From Piscinibacter sp943370595 (GTDB taxonomy: Bacteria; Pseudomonadota; Gammaproteobacteria; Burkholderiales; Burkholderiaceae_C): 64,000 bases of DNA. Under the pieces are notes generated by a model. The model had not been told where the DNA came from and ran no database searches. It saw only the letters and a program-made list of their open reading frames with translations. The position numbers and the translations under genes are program-made. Location of the stretch: NCBI GenBank assembly GCA_943370595.1, contig CALRRO020000005.1:62001-126000 (forward strand), written 5' to 3'. Below are positions 16,810 through 27,214 of the stretch, piece after piece. Position 1 is the stretch's first letter. Each line of letters begins with the position of its first letter.

Positions 16810-17508
16810 ATGGCCGAACAAAATACAACCACTCCGACGGCCCCCGACGCGCCCGATACACCCGCCCAGGCACGCCGTGCCATGGCCTGGACGCACACCG
16901 CACGCTTCCTCACCACCGCCAGCCGCCTCGAGCAGCTGCCGGTCACCGAACTGCCCGAGATCGCCTTCGTCGGCCGCTCCAATGCCGGCAAGTCGACGGC
17001 GATCAACACGCTGACGCAGCAGAAGCGGCTCGCGTTCGCGTCGAAGACGCCGGGGCGCACGCAGCACATCAACCTGTTCGAGCTCGGCCCGAAGGACGCG
17101 CCCGACGCGCTGTTCGCCGACCTGCCCGGCTACGGCTATGCCGCGGTGTCGCGCAGTGACAAGCAGCGCTGGCAGAAGGTGATGGCCGACTACCTCGACG
17201 TGCGCCGCAGCCTGACCGGCGTGGTGCTGATGATCGACTCGCGCCTCGGCTTCACCGATCTCGACCGGCAGCTGCTCGACTTCGTCGGCTCACGCGTGGC
17301 CAACGGCTCGGTCAAGCTGCTGGTGCTGTTGACCAAGGCCGACAAGCTGAACCGGCGCGACGCCGATCGTGCGCTGGCGCAGTGCAACGACACGCTGGCC
17401 GAGATCGGCACCGACGAGTCCGACATCGGCATCGCGCTGTTCTCGGCACTGAGCAAGCGCGGCGTCGACGAGGTGGCGATCCAGCTGCGCGAGTGGGTCG
17501 GCGCATGA
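16810..17508 (+). CDS. engB: EngB/YsxC, ribosome-assembly GTPase
   Basis: EngB is a GTPase needed for late 50S assembly. The 232-aa protein has G1 GRSNAGKST (residues 55-63), G2 in SKTPGRTQHINLF, G3 DLPGYGYA, G4 TKADKL and G5 FSALSKRG. The ATG at 16810 has AGGA upstream, and a likely -10 TACAAT lies at 16786-16791. The frame stays open far upstream but that part is antisense to the cytochrome gene and not coding. Its stop overlaps the next gene start by 4 bp. Confidence 0.96.
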   Translation: MAEQNTTTPTAPDAPDTPAQARRAMAWTHTARFLTTASRLEQLPVTELPEIAFVGRSNAGKSTAINTLTQQKRLAFASKTPGRTQHINLFELGPKDAPDALFADLPGYGYAAVSRSDKQRWQKVMADYLDVRRSLTGVVLMIDSRLGFTDLDRQLLDFVGSRVANGSVKLLVLLTKADKLNRRDADRALAQCNDTLAEIGTDESDIGIALFSALSKRGVDEVAIQLREWVGA

Positions 17509-18407
17509 CGATCGAGACCTTCGATCTCGCGCTGCCGCACGGCGTCACGCTGAGCTGCCGCGCCGCAGGCACACCGGGCGCGCCGTTGCTGGTGTTCCTG
17601 CACGGCTTCCCGGAGGCGGCGTTCGTGTGGGACGAACTGCTCGCTCACTTCGCGCCGCGCTACCGCTGCATCGCGCCCAACCTGCGCGGCTTCGAGCGCT
17701 CGTCGTCGCCGACCGAGGTCGAGGCGTACCGTGCCAAGCACCTGACGGCGGACATCCGCGCACTGATCGAATCGCAGGGCGGCCGTGCAGCGGCGCTGAT
17801 TGCCCACGACTGGGGCGGCGCCGTGGCCTGGGGCTTCGCGGCCCAGCACGGTGCACTGATAGATCGCCTCGTGATCGTCAACTCGCCGCACCCGGCGACC
17901 TTTCTGCGCGAGCTGCGCGACAACCCGGCGCAGCAGGCGGCCAGCGCCTACATGAACTTCCTGTGCCGCCCGGACGCCGAGGCCCTGCTGGCCGAGAACG
18001 ACTTCGCGCGGCTGTGGACCTTCTTCGAACGCATGGGCGCGACCGATGCGGCGCACCCGGGTGGCGGCTGGCTGACCGATGCCGTGCGCGCGAAGTACCG
18101 CGCGGTCTGGCGCCAGGGCCTGACCGGCGGCTGCAACTACTACCGCGCCTCGCCGCTGCGCCCGCCGCTGAAGACCGATGATGCGATCTTCACGCTGCAA
18201 CTGCCCCCGGCCCTGACGACGGTGGCGGTGCCCACGCACGTGGTCTGGGCCGAGGCCGACACGGCCCTGCCGCCGGCGCTGCTCGACGGGCTGGAAGCCC
18301 ATGTCCAGCACCTGACGGTGACCCGCGTGCCCGGCGCGACTCACTGGATCGTGCACGAACGCCCGGCCTTCGTGGCCGCCGAGATCGAGCGGGCGCTGAC
18401 GGCCTGA
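17505..18407 (+). CDS. Alpha/beta hydrolase, epoxide-hydrolase-like
   Basis: A 300-aa alpha/beta-hydrolase. The oxyanion motif HGFPE (residues 33-37), the nucleophile Asp102 in HDWGG and the C-terminal GATHWIVHE with the catalytic His match the epoxide hydrolase / haloalkane dehalogenase group rather than serine esterases. LRGFERSSSP is also typical of epoxide hydrolases. Cap-domain Tyr residues could be in GGCNYYRASP. There is no signal peptide, so it is cytosolic. It is coupled to engB (ATGA overlap), but substrate and reason for that are unknown. Confidence 0.85.
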   Translation: MTIETFDLALPHGVTLSCRAAGTPGAPLLVFLHGFPEAAFVWDELLAHFAPRYRCIAPNLRGFERSSSPTEVEAYRAKHLTADIRALIESQGGRAAALIAHDWGGAVAWGFAAQHGALIDRLVIVNSPHPATFLRELRDNPAQQAASAYMNFLCRPDAEALLAENDFARLWTFFERMGATDAAHPGGGWLTDAVRAKYRAVWRQGLTGGCNYYRASPLRPPLKTDDAIFTLQLPPALTTVAVPTHVVWAEADTALPPALLDGLEAHVQHLTVTRVPGATHWIVHERPAFVAAEIERALTA

Positions 18408-18416
18408 GCCGCGCGG

Positions 18417-20675
18417 TCAGGGCCGGCCGACGAACAGGTACATGCCCTGCGTGCCGCGCGGCGCGTGGGTCAGACCGAAGTAGACCGGGCCCAGGCCGGT
18501 GTCGGCGCCGAGGAACACGCTCATGCCGCTGCGCAGGCCGGACAGGCTCAGGTCGCGCTGGCGCACCCAGGTGTTGCCGGCCTCCAGCGTGGCGCCGACG
18601 AAGAAGCCGCGCGTGAACACCGGCACGCTGAGCGAGCGCCGGTACCAGGTCAGCCGCGTGAACACCACGCCGTTGCCGTCGAGCTGCCCGCTGCGGTAGC
18701 CCGACAGCTGGTGGAAGCCGCCGAGCGTGTAGCGGCCCAGCGAGGTCAGGTCGTCCTGCGGCGAGCGCTGCACGCGTGCGTACAGGTTCAGCGAGTCGCG
18801 GCCCCAGCTGCGCACGGCGGTGCCTTCGGCCTCGAAGCGCACGAAGTCGGCATTCAGCCCGGTGCCGCTGCGGCTGCGCCGGCCGCCCACCAGCTCCGAC
18901 TTGAAGCGGTAGCCGCGCTGCGGGAAGTTGGCGAAGTCGAGCTGGTCGACCACGACGCCCAGGCGCAGGCCGCGTTCGCGCACCGTGCTCGGCCCGTCCT
19001 GCGCACTTTGCGACGTGAACAGATCATCGGGCCGGGTGCGCTCGACGAGCGCGACCAGGCCCAGGCGCAGTTCGCCGAGTTCGGCCCAGGGCTGGCCGAG
19101 GTCAAGGCCGAACACCACGTTCTTGCGGTCGAACAGGCTGAGCACTGCGCCGCTGTCGTTGTCGTAGCGGGTGATGTCGCGCCGGTTCGCTTCGGCATGG
19201 GCCGAGATGAACCAGTCGTTGCTGATGCCCAGCGTCCAGTTCAGCGGGTGGTAGATCTCGCTGTACCAGCGCGGCACCTTGCCGATCTGCACCTGGTTGC
19301 GCCATTCGCTGCCGTTGGCATCGAGCCAGTGGCGGTTGTGGCTGATCTTGACGTTGAAGGCGCTGCCACCGCGGAAGTCGGTTTCCAGGTCCAGGCCGAT
19401 GCGGAAGTAGTGCGGGCCCCAGGGCTTGTCCTCGAGGTCGAACACCAGGCCGTCGCCGTCCGGCGTGGACACGAGCAGGTAGTCGGCGCGCAGGTAGTCG
19501 CCGCTGGCGGCCAGCCGCCGCGCATCACGTTCCGCCTTGGCGGCATCGAAGGGCTGCCCGGGCTTGGACTCGAGCTGCGCGACGAAACGCTGCGGATTGG
19601 TCAGCTCGCTGCCCTCGAAGCGGATGAAGGAGACTTGCGCCTCGGGCTTGCCGGGCGCCGGCCGCTGCTCGCGCCACTGGGCATAGGCCGGCGCGGGCAG
19701 GCCGAGCGCTGCCAGCCGTGGCACCAGGGATTCGCTGCCGCGCTGGCCGCGTTCGATCAGCTCGCGCACGCGGGCGAAGTCCGACGAGCTCAGCGTGCCC
19801 AGGTCGGGCGCGATCAGCACGTCGCTGGCCGTCAGCGAGGCCAGGCTGCGCTGCACGTTCTGCTCGGTCAGGATGTTGATCATCTGCGCGGTCAGCCCGC
19901 CGACCGAGCCGAGCGCCTCGCGGCCGCCGATCGGCGTGCCGATGTTCACGACGATCAGGATGTCGGCGCCCATCGCGCGCGCCACGCCGACCGGCACGTT
20001 GTCGACCAGGCCGCCGTCGCCGAGAATGCGCTGGTCGACCTCGGTGGGCGCGAACACGCCCGGCACGCTCATGCTGGAACGCAGCGCGAGCGCCAGGTCG
20101 CCCTGTGCGAGCACCACCGGCTGGCCAGTTTCCATGTCGGTGGCCAGCGCGCGGAACGGGATCGGCAGCTTGTCGAAGTTGCGCACGTCTCGCACCGGCA
20201 GCGTGTAGCGGCGCAGCAGCGTCTCCAGCCCGCGGCCCGACAGTGCGCCCAGCGGCGCGCGCAGATCGCCGTCGCGCATGCCGATCTCGATCACCGGCGA
20301 GATCTCGAAGTCTTCTTCCTTGCGCCGCTGCGACAGCAGCTGCCGGTCGACGCGGCTGGCGAACACCGCGTCCCAGTCGACCTTGAGCAGCTCGGACTCG
20401 AGCTGAGTGGCACTCATGCCGCTGGCGTACAGGCCACCGATGATGGCGCCCATCGAGGTGCCGGCGATGACGTCGATCGGCACGCGCTCGCGCTCCAGCA
20501 CCTTCAGCACGCCGACGTGCGCCAGGCCGCGTGCGCCGCCGCCCGAGAGCACCAGGCCGATGCGCGGGCGTTGTGCCGTCGCCGCTTCGGTCGTCTGGGC
20601 GAAGGCCGTGGGGCAGATCGTGGACAGCACGGTGGCCGTCGCCAGGGCCAGCGCGGCGGGCAGGAGTCGCAGCAT
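18417..20675 (-). CDS. Patatin-like phospholipase with outer-membrane barrel (PlpD/type Vd-like)
   Basis: A 752-aa protein with three parts: a signal peptide (1-26); a patatin phospholipase domain (about 37-235) with oxyanion GGGARG (45-50), nucleophile Ser74 in GTSMG and catalytic Asp220 in DGG; then a POTRA-like segment (about 345-425) and a C-terminal barrel of about 320 residues rich in alternating beta strands. This order matches PlpD of Pseudomonas, the type Vd autotransporter that exposes or releases a lipase. The final residue is Pro, not the usual Phe/Tyr. It ends 9 bp from the hydrolase gene, convergent. Confidence 0.88.
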   Translation of the reverse strand: MLRLLPAALALATATVLSTICPTAFAQTTEAATAQRPRIGLVLSGGGARGLAHVGVLKVLERERVPIDVIAGTSMGAIIGGLYASGMSATQLESELLKVDWDAVFASRVDRQLLSQRRKEEDFEISPVIEIGMRDGDLRAPLGALSGRGLETLLRRYTLPVRDVRNFDKLPIPFRALATDMETGQPVVLAQGDLALALRSSMSVPGVFAPTEVDQRILGDGGLVDNVPVGVARAMGADILIVVNIGTPIGGREALGSVGGLTAQMINILTEQNVQRSLASLTASDVLIAPDLGTLSSSDFARVRELIERGQRGSESLVPRLAALGLPAPAYAQWREQRPAPGKPEAQVSFIRFEGSELTNPQRFVAQLESKPGQPFDAAKAERDARRLAASGDYLRADYLLVSTPDGDGLVFDLEDKPWGPHYFRIGLDLETDFRGGSAFNVKISHNRHWLDANGSEWRNQVQIGKVPRWYSEIYHPLNWTLGISNDWFISAHAEANRRDITRYDNDSGAVLSLFDRKNVVFGLDLGQPWAELGELRLGLVALVERTRPDDLFTSQSAQDGPSTVRERGLRLGVVVDQLDFANFPQRGYRFKSELVGGRRSRSGTGLNADFVRFEAEGTAVRSWGRDSLNLYARVQRSPQDDLTSLGRYTLGGFHQLSGYRSGQLDGNGVVFTRLTWYRRSLSVPVFTRGFFVGATLEAGNTWVRQRDLSLSGLRSGMSVFLGADTGLGPVYFGLTHAPRGTQGMYLFVGRP

Positions 20676-20739
20676 GGCGACGGATTGTGGGGTCGATCGC
20701 GCAGCCGGTCCTGCGCGCTTTCGTGACGGCCCGTGCCGC

Positions 20740-22761
20740 TCAGCCCGGCAGCGACAGCTGGTTCAGCAGGGCATCCACGGCGCGCTGCACCAGCGGCCGG
20801 TCTTCCAGCGGCTTGACCAGGCCCGCCGCCTCCAGCCGCTCGAGTGCACGCCGCGTCACCGAATGCGTGCTGCCGGCATGCTCGCCGGCGAACAGGAAGT
20901 ACAGCGCCTTGTCGCTGCGCCACAGCAGCTGCACGCGGGACCAGCGGCCGCGCAGGAACAGGCGCAGCCGTTCGCCGGGTTGCAGGGCATCGATGCGGCG
21001 CCCGGCCTCTTCGGGCGCGCCGACGTCGGTGGCGAGGAAGTCGGCCGGCACTGTTTCCATCGACGCCAGGTCGATCACCGAGTCGCCGAAGGGGCGCAGC
21101 GCCGGCGTGTCCGGGATCACCTCGTCACGCATGCGCTGCACGATCTGCTCGGGCGTCAGTGCGGCCGGCGCGGCGCGGGTTCCCGGGCGAAGCGCCTCGG
21201 CGTGCACCGCCATCAACTCGTCGAGCACGGCCTGCTGTTCCGGCTCGGGCAGCGCAATCAGCGCCATGCCGCTGCGCAGGCGCTGCAGCAGGCCGGGCAG
21301 TAGCGCCACCAGGCGCTGCCGGCTCTGCGGGTGGTCGGGCGTCTGCAGGCTCCAGAGCAGGTCGTCGACGGTCTTCACATAGCTGGGCGTCGGCTCGGTG
21401 CCATCGCCGAAGCGCACCATCGCCTCGGCCAGCACCTTGGCCCAGCTGCCGGTGACGAAACGCCGTATCGGCGCGGATGCGCGAACCGTCGACATCTGGT
21501 CGGTCAGGCGCTGGGTCAGCAATTGCTCGAGCACCTCGCGCCGCTCGGCACGCTGCAGCGTGACCAACCCTTCCTGCGCCTCGCGCAGCTGCCACTGCAG
21601 CTGTTCGGCGAGGAAGGCCTCGACCCGTGCGAGTGCGCGGCGAAACGGCATCGCATCGCCGACCTGCGCGCGCGAGATCTCCTCGGCGATCGCCTCGCTG
21701 AAGGCGAGCAGCGCGGCCAGTCGCTTGTCGCCCGGCACGGGGTAGGACTCGCCGGCACTGGCGACGCGGTTCATCAGCCGCCACACCGGGTGCTCGGCAC
21801 TGTCGAGCATGGTGGTGTCCTGGATCGCCACGCGCAGTGCAGCCACCTGCAGCCGGGCGAGCACCGCACGCAACGCACTGGGCAACAGCGTGTCGGCCTG
21901 GATCAGCGCAAACAGGCGCGACAACAGCGCAGCGACGCGCGCCTCGCGGGAGGCTGCGGGTAACGAACCGCCCAGACCACCTGTGCCGGCGCTCGTGCCG
22001 CCACTCATGCTGCCTTCCAGCGGCATGCTCGCCAGCAGCGGCGCCAATGCCCCGGCGCGCGCCGCGCTGTGCGCAGAACTCTGCGCATCGAGGCGGTTGG
22101 CGGACACGGCGCCCGGCGCGAGCAGCACGGTGCGATAGACGCCGGGCTCCACCCCCTGGGCCTCCAGCCGCGAACAGGCCGCAGCCCAGGCGCTCTTGAG
22201 CAAGCCGGCCATCACGCCCGACGACACCTTCAGCAGCGCGGCGCGCTGCACCGGCGTGGCGACGATCGCGCAGGCGGCGTCCCACAGCGCACTGGCGTAG
22301 ACGATCGGACGCAGCGGATTGGACTCCTCGCTGACGTGCTGCAGGCCGCACAGCGTCGAGGTGAAGGTCTGCAGCTCGCGACGTTCCCATTCGGCGGTGC
22401 TGTCGATGATCTGCATCGCGCGCGAGATCTCGATGTCGGCCTCGACACGGGCTTCGTCCATCAGTTCGAGGCCGCCGAAGCCGGCGCTGCCTGCGGGGCC
22501 CGCGGCATCGACCTGCGAGGCCAGTTCACGCCGCACGCCGTCGCGCAGCGATTCGACGAAGCGTGCCTGGTAGCTCGCGCCCTGGCGCTGCAGGGCGTCG
22601 ATCATCTCGAGGTGTCGCTCGCGATCGCTGCTGGCCAAGCCATCGCGAGCCTCGCGCAGCAAGGTCAGCGTGCCGGCGTGCGTGCGCTCGATGAGCGGCG
22701 TCGTGCGCCCGAGTTCGTCCTCGACGAAGCGCAGCAGGGCGGGGGCGGTCGACATGCTCAT
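20740..22761 (-). CDS. DUF1631-family protein
   Basis: A large (673-aa) cytosolic protein, mostly helical, that I assign to DUF1631, a betaproteobacterial and gammaproteobacterial family of unknown role. Marks are FVEDELGRTTPLIERT near the N-terminus, HPVWRLMNRVASAGE, FVTGSWAKVLAEAMVRFGDG and a C-terminal PilZ-like stretch (LQPGERLRLFLRGRWSRVQLLWRS) that could bind cyclic di-GMP, though the classical RxxxR/DxSxxG residues are not evident. Two ATGs, 22761 and 22755, are possible; neither has a clear ribosome site. It lies past the groEL terminator. Confidence 0.7.
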   Translation of the reverse strand: MSMSTAPALLRFVEDELGRTTPLIERTHAGTLTLLREARDGLASSDRERHLEMIDALQRQGASYQARFVESLRDGVRRELASQVDAAGPAGSAGFGGLELMDEARVEADIEISRAMQIIDSTAEWERRELQTFTSTLCGLQHVSEESNPLRPIVYASALWDAACAIVATPVQRAALLKVSSGVMAGLLKSAWAAACSRLEAQGVEPGVYRTVLLAPGAVSANRLDAQSSAHSAARAGALAPLLASMPLEGSMSGGTSAGTGGLGGSLPAASREARVAALLSRLFALIQADTLLPSALRAVLARLQVAALRVAIQDTTMLDSAEHPVWRLMNRVASAGESYPVPGDKRLAALLAFSEAIAEEISRAQVGDAMPFRRALARVEAFLAEQLQWQLREAQEGLVTLQRAERREVLEQLLTQRLTDQMSTVRASAPIRRFVTGSWAKVLAEAMVRFGDGTEPTPSYVKTVDDLLWSLQTPDHPQSRQRLVALLPGLLQRLRSGMALIALPEPEQQAVLDELMAVHAEALRPGTRAAPAALTPEQIVQRMRDEVIPDTPALRPFGDSVIDLASMETVPADFLATDVGAPEEAGRRIDALQPGERLRLFLRGRWSRVQLLWRSDKALYFLFAGEHAGSTHSVTRRALERLEAAGLVKPLEDRPLVQRAVDALLNQLSLPG

Positions 22762-22801
22762 GGAGGCGGAAACGATGGCCGGATTATCGGCGCGACCCCA
22801 A

Positions 22802-22832
22802 GAAAAAAGGGGCTGCCCGCAGGCAGCCCCTT
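22802..22832 (-). terminator. Intrinsic terminator of the groE operon
   Basis: On the minus strand a perfect 11-bp stem (AAGGGGCTGCC / GGCAGCCCCTT, 4-nt loop) is followed by TTTTTTCT, 28 bases past the groEL stop. Confidence 0.92.
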
Positions 22833-22859
22833 CGCAGAGCGAAGTGCTCAGGCCGACAC

Positions 22860-24506
<1,647 letters not shown>

Positions 24507-24541
24507 GTGTATCTCTCCGGAATCGGGTTCGGGGTGGTGGA

Positions 24542-24835
24542 TTACTTCTTCTCGACGACGGCGAAGAGGTCTTCCTCGCGCATCACGAGCAGTTCGTCGC
24601 CGTCGACCTTGACGGTCTGGCCGCTGTACTTGCCGAACAGCACACGATCGCCCACCTTGATGTTCAGGGCCACGAAGTCGCCCTTGTCGTTGCGCTTGCC
24701 CGGGCCGACGGCCAGAACCTCACCTTGGTCGGGCTTCTCGGCGGCGTTGTCGGGGATGACGATGCCGGAGGCGGTCTTGGTTTCCTGTTCCAGGCGCTTG
24801 ACGATCACGCGATCGTGCAACGGACGAAGTTTCAT
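24542..24835 (-). CDS. groS: GroES (Hsp10) co-chaperonin
   Basis: GroES caps GroEL and closes the folding chamber. The 97-aa protein starts MKLRPLHDRVIVKRLEQE, has the mobile loop around KTASGIVIPDNAAEKP, and ends LLVMREEDLFAVVEK. The ATG at 24835 is chosen over an upstream in-frame start at 24898 because it has an AAGGAGATGCT ribosome site and gives the family length. groEL follows 35 bp later. Confidence 0.99.
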   Translation of the reverse strand: MKLRPLHDRVIVKRLEQETKTASGIVIPDNAAEKPDQGEVLAVGPGKRNDKGDFVALNIKVGDRVLFGKYSGQTVKVDGDELLVMREEDLFAVVEKK

Positions 24836-24939
24836 AGCATCTCCTTGATGACTCGGAACTGATTCGTGAGGGGGAACGAGCGCCAAGTAGGCACTCATTC
24901 ACTTCGCCGCTCTGGGTGCGTGAACCCGCTTCGGCGGCT

Positions 24940-24966
24940 TTAGCACTCGTGGCTGACGAGTGCTAG
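24940..24966 (-). promoter_or_regulatory. CIRCE operator (HrcA site) of groESL
   Basis: TTAGCACTC and GAGTGCTAG are separated by exactly 9 bases on the plus strand, matching the CIRCE consensus (last base G instead of A). It lies directly downstream of the -10 box, so HrcA binding would block transcription start. The established role is heat-inducible release of repression. Confidence 0.95.
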
Positions 24967-24973
24967 CAATCGA

Positions 24974-25001
24974 ATTATAGGGTCGGTCTGTCCGGATTCA
25001 A
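24974..25001 (-). promoter_or_regulatory. Sigma-70 promoter of groESL
   Basis: On the minus strand, TTGAAT (24996-25001) and a perfect TATAAT (24974-24979) are 16 nt apart, with CIRCE just downstream. The predicted leader to groES is about 130 nt. No sigma-32 box was evident. Confidence 0.8.
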
Positions 25002-25028
25002 GACGCCCGTGCCGACGCCATTCGGAAA

Positions 25029-25574
25029 TCAGGGGCGACCCGTGCAGGCGTAGGCCGAGATGACGTGGGTTTCCACGACCGGTGCGCCGGTCAGGCCCCG
25101 CTCGGGGGTGGGGCAGCGGCTGGCCGAGCCGCGGTACAGAACGCCGCGCTGGCGCTGCGCGCAGTAGGCCTTGGCTGCGCGTGTCACTTCCGACAGGCCG
25201 ATGCTGCGCGCGGAATGCCAGAACACGATCGAATCCGGCGCGTGGGACAGCACGGCGACCGGTGGATGGCTGGCCCCGAGAGGATCGGTGAACTGGCCGG
25301 CAAGATCCAGGCGCTGCAGCGTCTCGTCGACCTTCAACAGGCCCTTGGCCGGCGTGCTCGCCGCTGCCGAAAGTGCCGACAGGGTGCTTGAGCCGGGTGC
25401 GGCGGCGTCGCACAGTCGCAGTTGCGCTGACGACCGTGGCCCGTAGCTGGACTCTCCGAGGCCGGCATAGGGTGTTCCCGTCGCCGGCACGGGCTGCGGT
25501 GCGAAGCTCCCGGTGGAGCAGGCGGCCGGAGCCACGACGGCCGCAGCCAGCACCGCGATGCGCCAGCGCATCAT
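25029..25574 (-). CDS. Putative lipoprotein of unknown function
   Basis: I do not recognise this gene. The 181-aa product has a lipoprotein-type leader ending APAACST (Cys at about residue 19), then a Gly/Ser/Pro-rich linker and a small Cys-containing domain (residues about 90-181) with SIVFWHSARSIGLSEVTRAAKAYCAQRQRG and SRCP...YACTG. Several Cys suggest a disulfide-linked periplasmic fold. Start ATG 25574 overlaps the yacG stop (ATGA), so it is the last gene of the pilB-yacG run, where related genomes often carry a mutT-type Nudix gene. Confidence 0.6.
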   Translation of the reverse strand: MMRWRIAVLAAAVVAPAACSTGSFAPQPVPATGTPYAGLGESSYGPRSSAQLRLCDAAAPGSSTLSALSAAASTPAKGLLKVDETLQRLDLAGQFTDPLGASHPPVAVLSHAPDSIVFWHSARSIGLSEVTRAAKAYCAQRQRGVLYRGSASRCPTPERGLTGAPVVETHVISAYACTGRP

Positions 25575-25789
25575 CAGTGCCGGGGCGCCGCGTCGGCGCC
25601 TGGATCGTCGTCCAGGGGAGCGGCCGGCTCGGCCACCCGGTAGCTTTCGCTCGCCCAGGCGCCGAAATCGTGGTTCTTGCAGCGCTCGCCGCAGAACGGG
25701 CGCCACGCGTTGGCCGGGCTGTACTCGCTCGGCCCGCCGCAACCCGGGCAGCGCACGATGCGTGGCTTGGCCGGCCGGTTCACGTGCAC
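25574..25789 (-). CDS. yacG: YacG, zinc-binding DNA gyrase inhibitor family
   Basis: A 71-aa zinc protein. In E. coli YacG binds GyrB and inhibits gyrase. The two half-sites CPGCGG and FCGERCKNHDFGAWASE give the four Cys and the conserved C-terminal DFGxWASE. The start is GTG (25789) overlapping zapD by 10 bp; a second in-frame GTG lies two codons in. Position after zapD is conserved. Confidence 0.93.
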   Translation of the reverse strand: MHVNRPAKPRIVRCPGCGGPSEYSPANAWRPFCGERCKNHDFGAWASESYRVAEPAAPLDDDPGADAAPRH

Positions 25790-26535
25790 AACGTCAGCTC
25801 GAAGCTGGCGTCCTCGCCACTGGGCTTGAGCCGGCCTTCGGCGTCCTGGCGCATCAGCCGGATCGACACCATCAACCGGTGGCCGCTGATTTCAGGCACC
25901 AGGTCGTGCCCCGCGGGCAGGCGCATGCGCAGCAGGTGGTAGGCGCGGCCCTGCGGCAGGCTCTGCTGGAACTGCCCGCCTGGCGCGACGACCTTGTGCG
26001 GCACACCGGAGTCGCGCAACAACCCGAGCAGCACCGACAGCGCCTGCGCCAGCGGCATCAGGCTGGCCGACCAGTTCAGCAGGTCGTTGCGGCGGCGCGT
26101 GGCGTCGTGCTTCTGCCAGGCGTAGTAGCCGGGCAGGTCGAACTCACAGGTGCCGCCCGGGATGCTGATGCGGCTGCGGATGCTCATCAGCCACTCGTTG
26201 CCGGTCAACGCTGCGCCGGCCTTGCCTGGCAGTTGGTTCAATCCGTTGAAGGCCTGGTCGACGCGGGCCAGCACCTCCTCCAGCGCGGCCTCGGAGATCG
26301 ACGGGTTGCCCCGGTATCCATTGAGCAGGGACTTCTGGCGCTCCAGGTCCTTCAGCAGGTCGGACTTCAGATCGGCACGCGAGGCGACGTCGATGATCTC
26401 GAAGATCGTGGCCAGAGCGAAATGGTGGTCGACCGGCGCATCACGCGCGATCAGCTGGCCGAGGCGGTCGAACAGGTGCTCGAGCCGCAGCATCGTGCGG
26501 ATGCTCTCGTTGAAGGGGTATTCGTAGAGGATCAA
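25780..26535 (-). CDS. zapD: ZapD, FtsZ-bundling cell-division protein
   Basis: ZapD crosslinks FtsZ filaments at the division ring. The 251-aa protein starts ILYEYPFNESIRTMLRLEHLF, the family hallmark, and has ALEEVLARVDQAFNGLNQ and the C-terminal CEFDLPGYYAWQ block. Translation appears to start at TTG 26535, which gives exactly the conserved N-terminus. Its place between coaE and yacG is conserved across beta- and gammaproteobacteria. Confidence 0.95.
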   Translation of the reverse strand: MILYEYPFNESIRTMLRLEHLFDRLGQLIARDAPVDHHFALATIFEIIDVASRADLKSDLLKDLERQKSLLNGYRGNPSISEAALEEVLARVDQAFNGLNQLPGKAGAALTGNEWLMSIRSRISIPGGTCEFDLPGYYAWQKHDATRRRNDLLNWSASLMPLAQALSVLLGLLRDSGVPHKVVAPGGQFQQSLPQGRAYHLLRMRLPAGHDLVPEISGHRLMVSIRLMRQDAEGRLKPSGEDASFELTLCT

Positions 26536-26586
26536 GGTCGCTGGTTCCAGACCGTCGGAGCGGTCCCTGCCCCGAGTCTCATTGTT

Positions 26587-27201
26587 TCACAGGGGCGCGC
26601 ACCACCTGTTCCACAGAGCCCGCAACTGCTGTGACAGTTCCTGCGGCGCGATGCCGTCGTTGAACACCACGGCATCGGCGCAGGCGCGCCGCGCTGCGCG
26701 ACTGGCTTGCTGCGCCATCACGGCGCGCACGGCATCCTCGGCCCAGCCGGACCGGGCGATCACCCGTTGCACCTGGACCGCTTCGCTGCAGTCGACCACC
26801 AGGATCTTGTCGACCTGCTCGCGCCATCGCCCCGACTCGACCAACAGCGGCACGTCGAAGACGATGGCTGCGGCCGAACCGGCCGCGTCGGCCTGCCGCG
26901 CCGTCTCCGCGCGGATCAGCGGATGCAGGATGGCCTCCAGTCTTTGGCGTGCCGACACATCGGCGAAGGCCAGGGTGCGCATGCGCGCGCGGTCGAGTGC
27001 ACCACTGGCATCGATGTAGTCGGCGCCGAACTGCGCGGCGATCTCGGTGATCGCTGCGCCTCCGGGCAGCGTCAGGCGGCGGGAGATCACATCGGTGTCC
27101 ACGACGACGGCACCCAGTCCCGCGAGCTGTGCGGCGACCGTCGACTTGCCGCTGCCGATGCCGCCGGTCAGGCCGATGCGCAGCGGGCGCGACCGCGGCA
27201 T
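26587..27201 (-). CDS. coaE: CoaE, dephospho-CoA kinase
   Basis: CoaE phosphorylates dephospho-CoA, the last step of coenzyme A synthesis (coaD is at 2117). The 204-aa P-loop kinase has GLTGGIGSGKST at residues 9-20, VVDTDVISRRL, the LID-like HPLIRAE and FDVPLLVESG. It sits in the classical pilD-coaE-zapD-yacG string, 13 bp after pilD. Confidence 0.97.
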   Translation of the reverse strand: MPRSRPLRIGLTGGIGSGKSTVAAQLAGLGAVVVDTDVISRRLTLPGGAAITEIAAQFGADYIDASGALDRARMRTLAFADVSARQRLEAILHPLIRAETARQADAAGSAAAIVFDVPLLVESGRWREQVDKILVVDCSEAVQVQRVIARSGWAEDAVRAVMAQQASRAARRACADAVVFNDGIAPQELSQQLRALWNRWCAPL

Positions 27202-27214
27202 GGAAGTCAGATCC

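Noticed and set aside
18465..20726. A 753-codon open frame on the plus strand
   Set aside because: It is the antisense shadow of the patatin-barrel gene, which has clear motifs.
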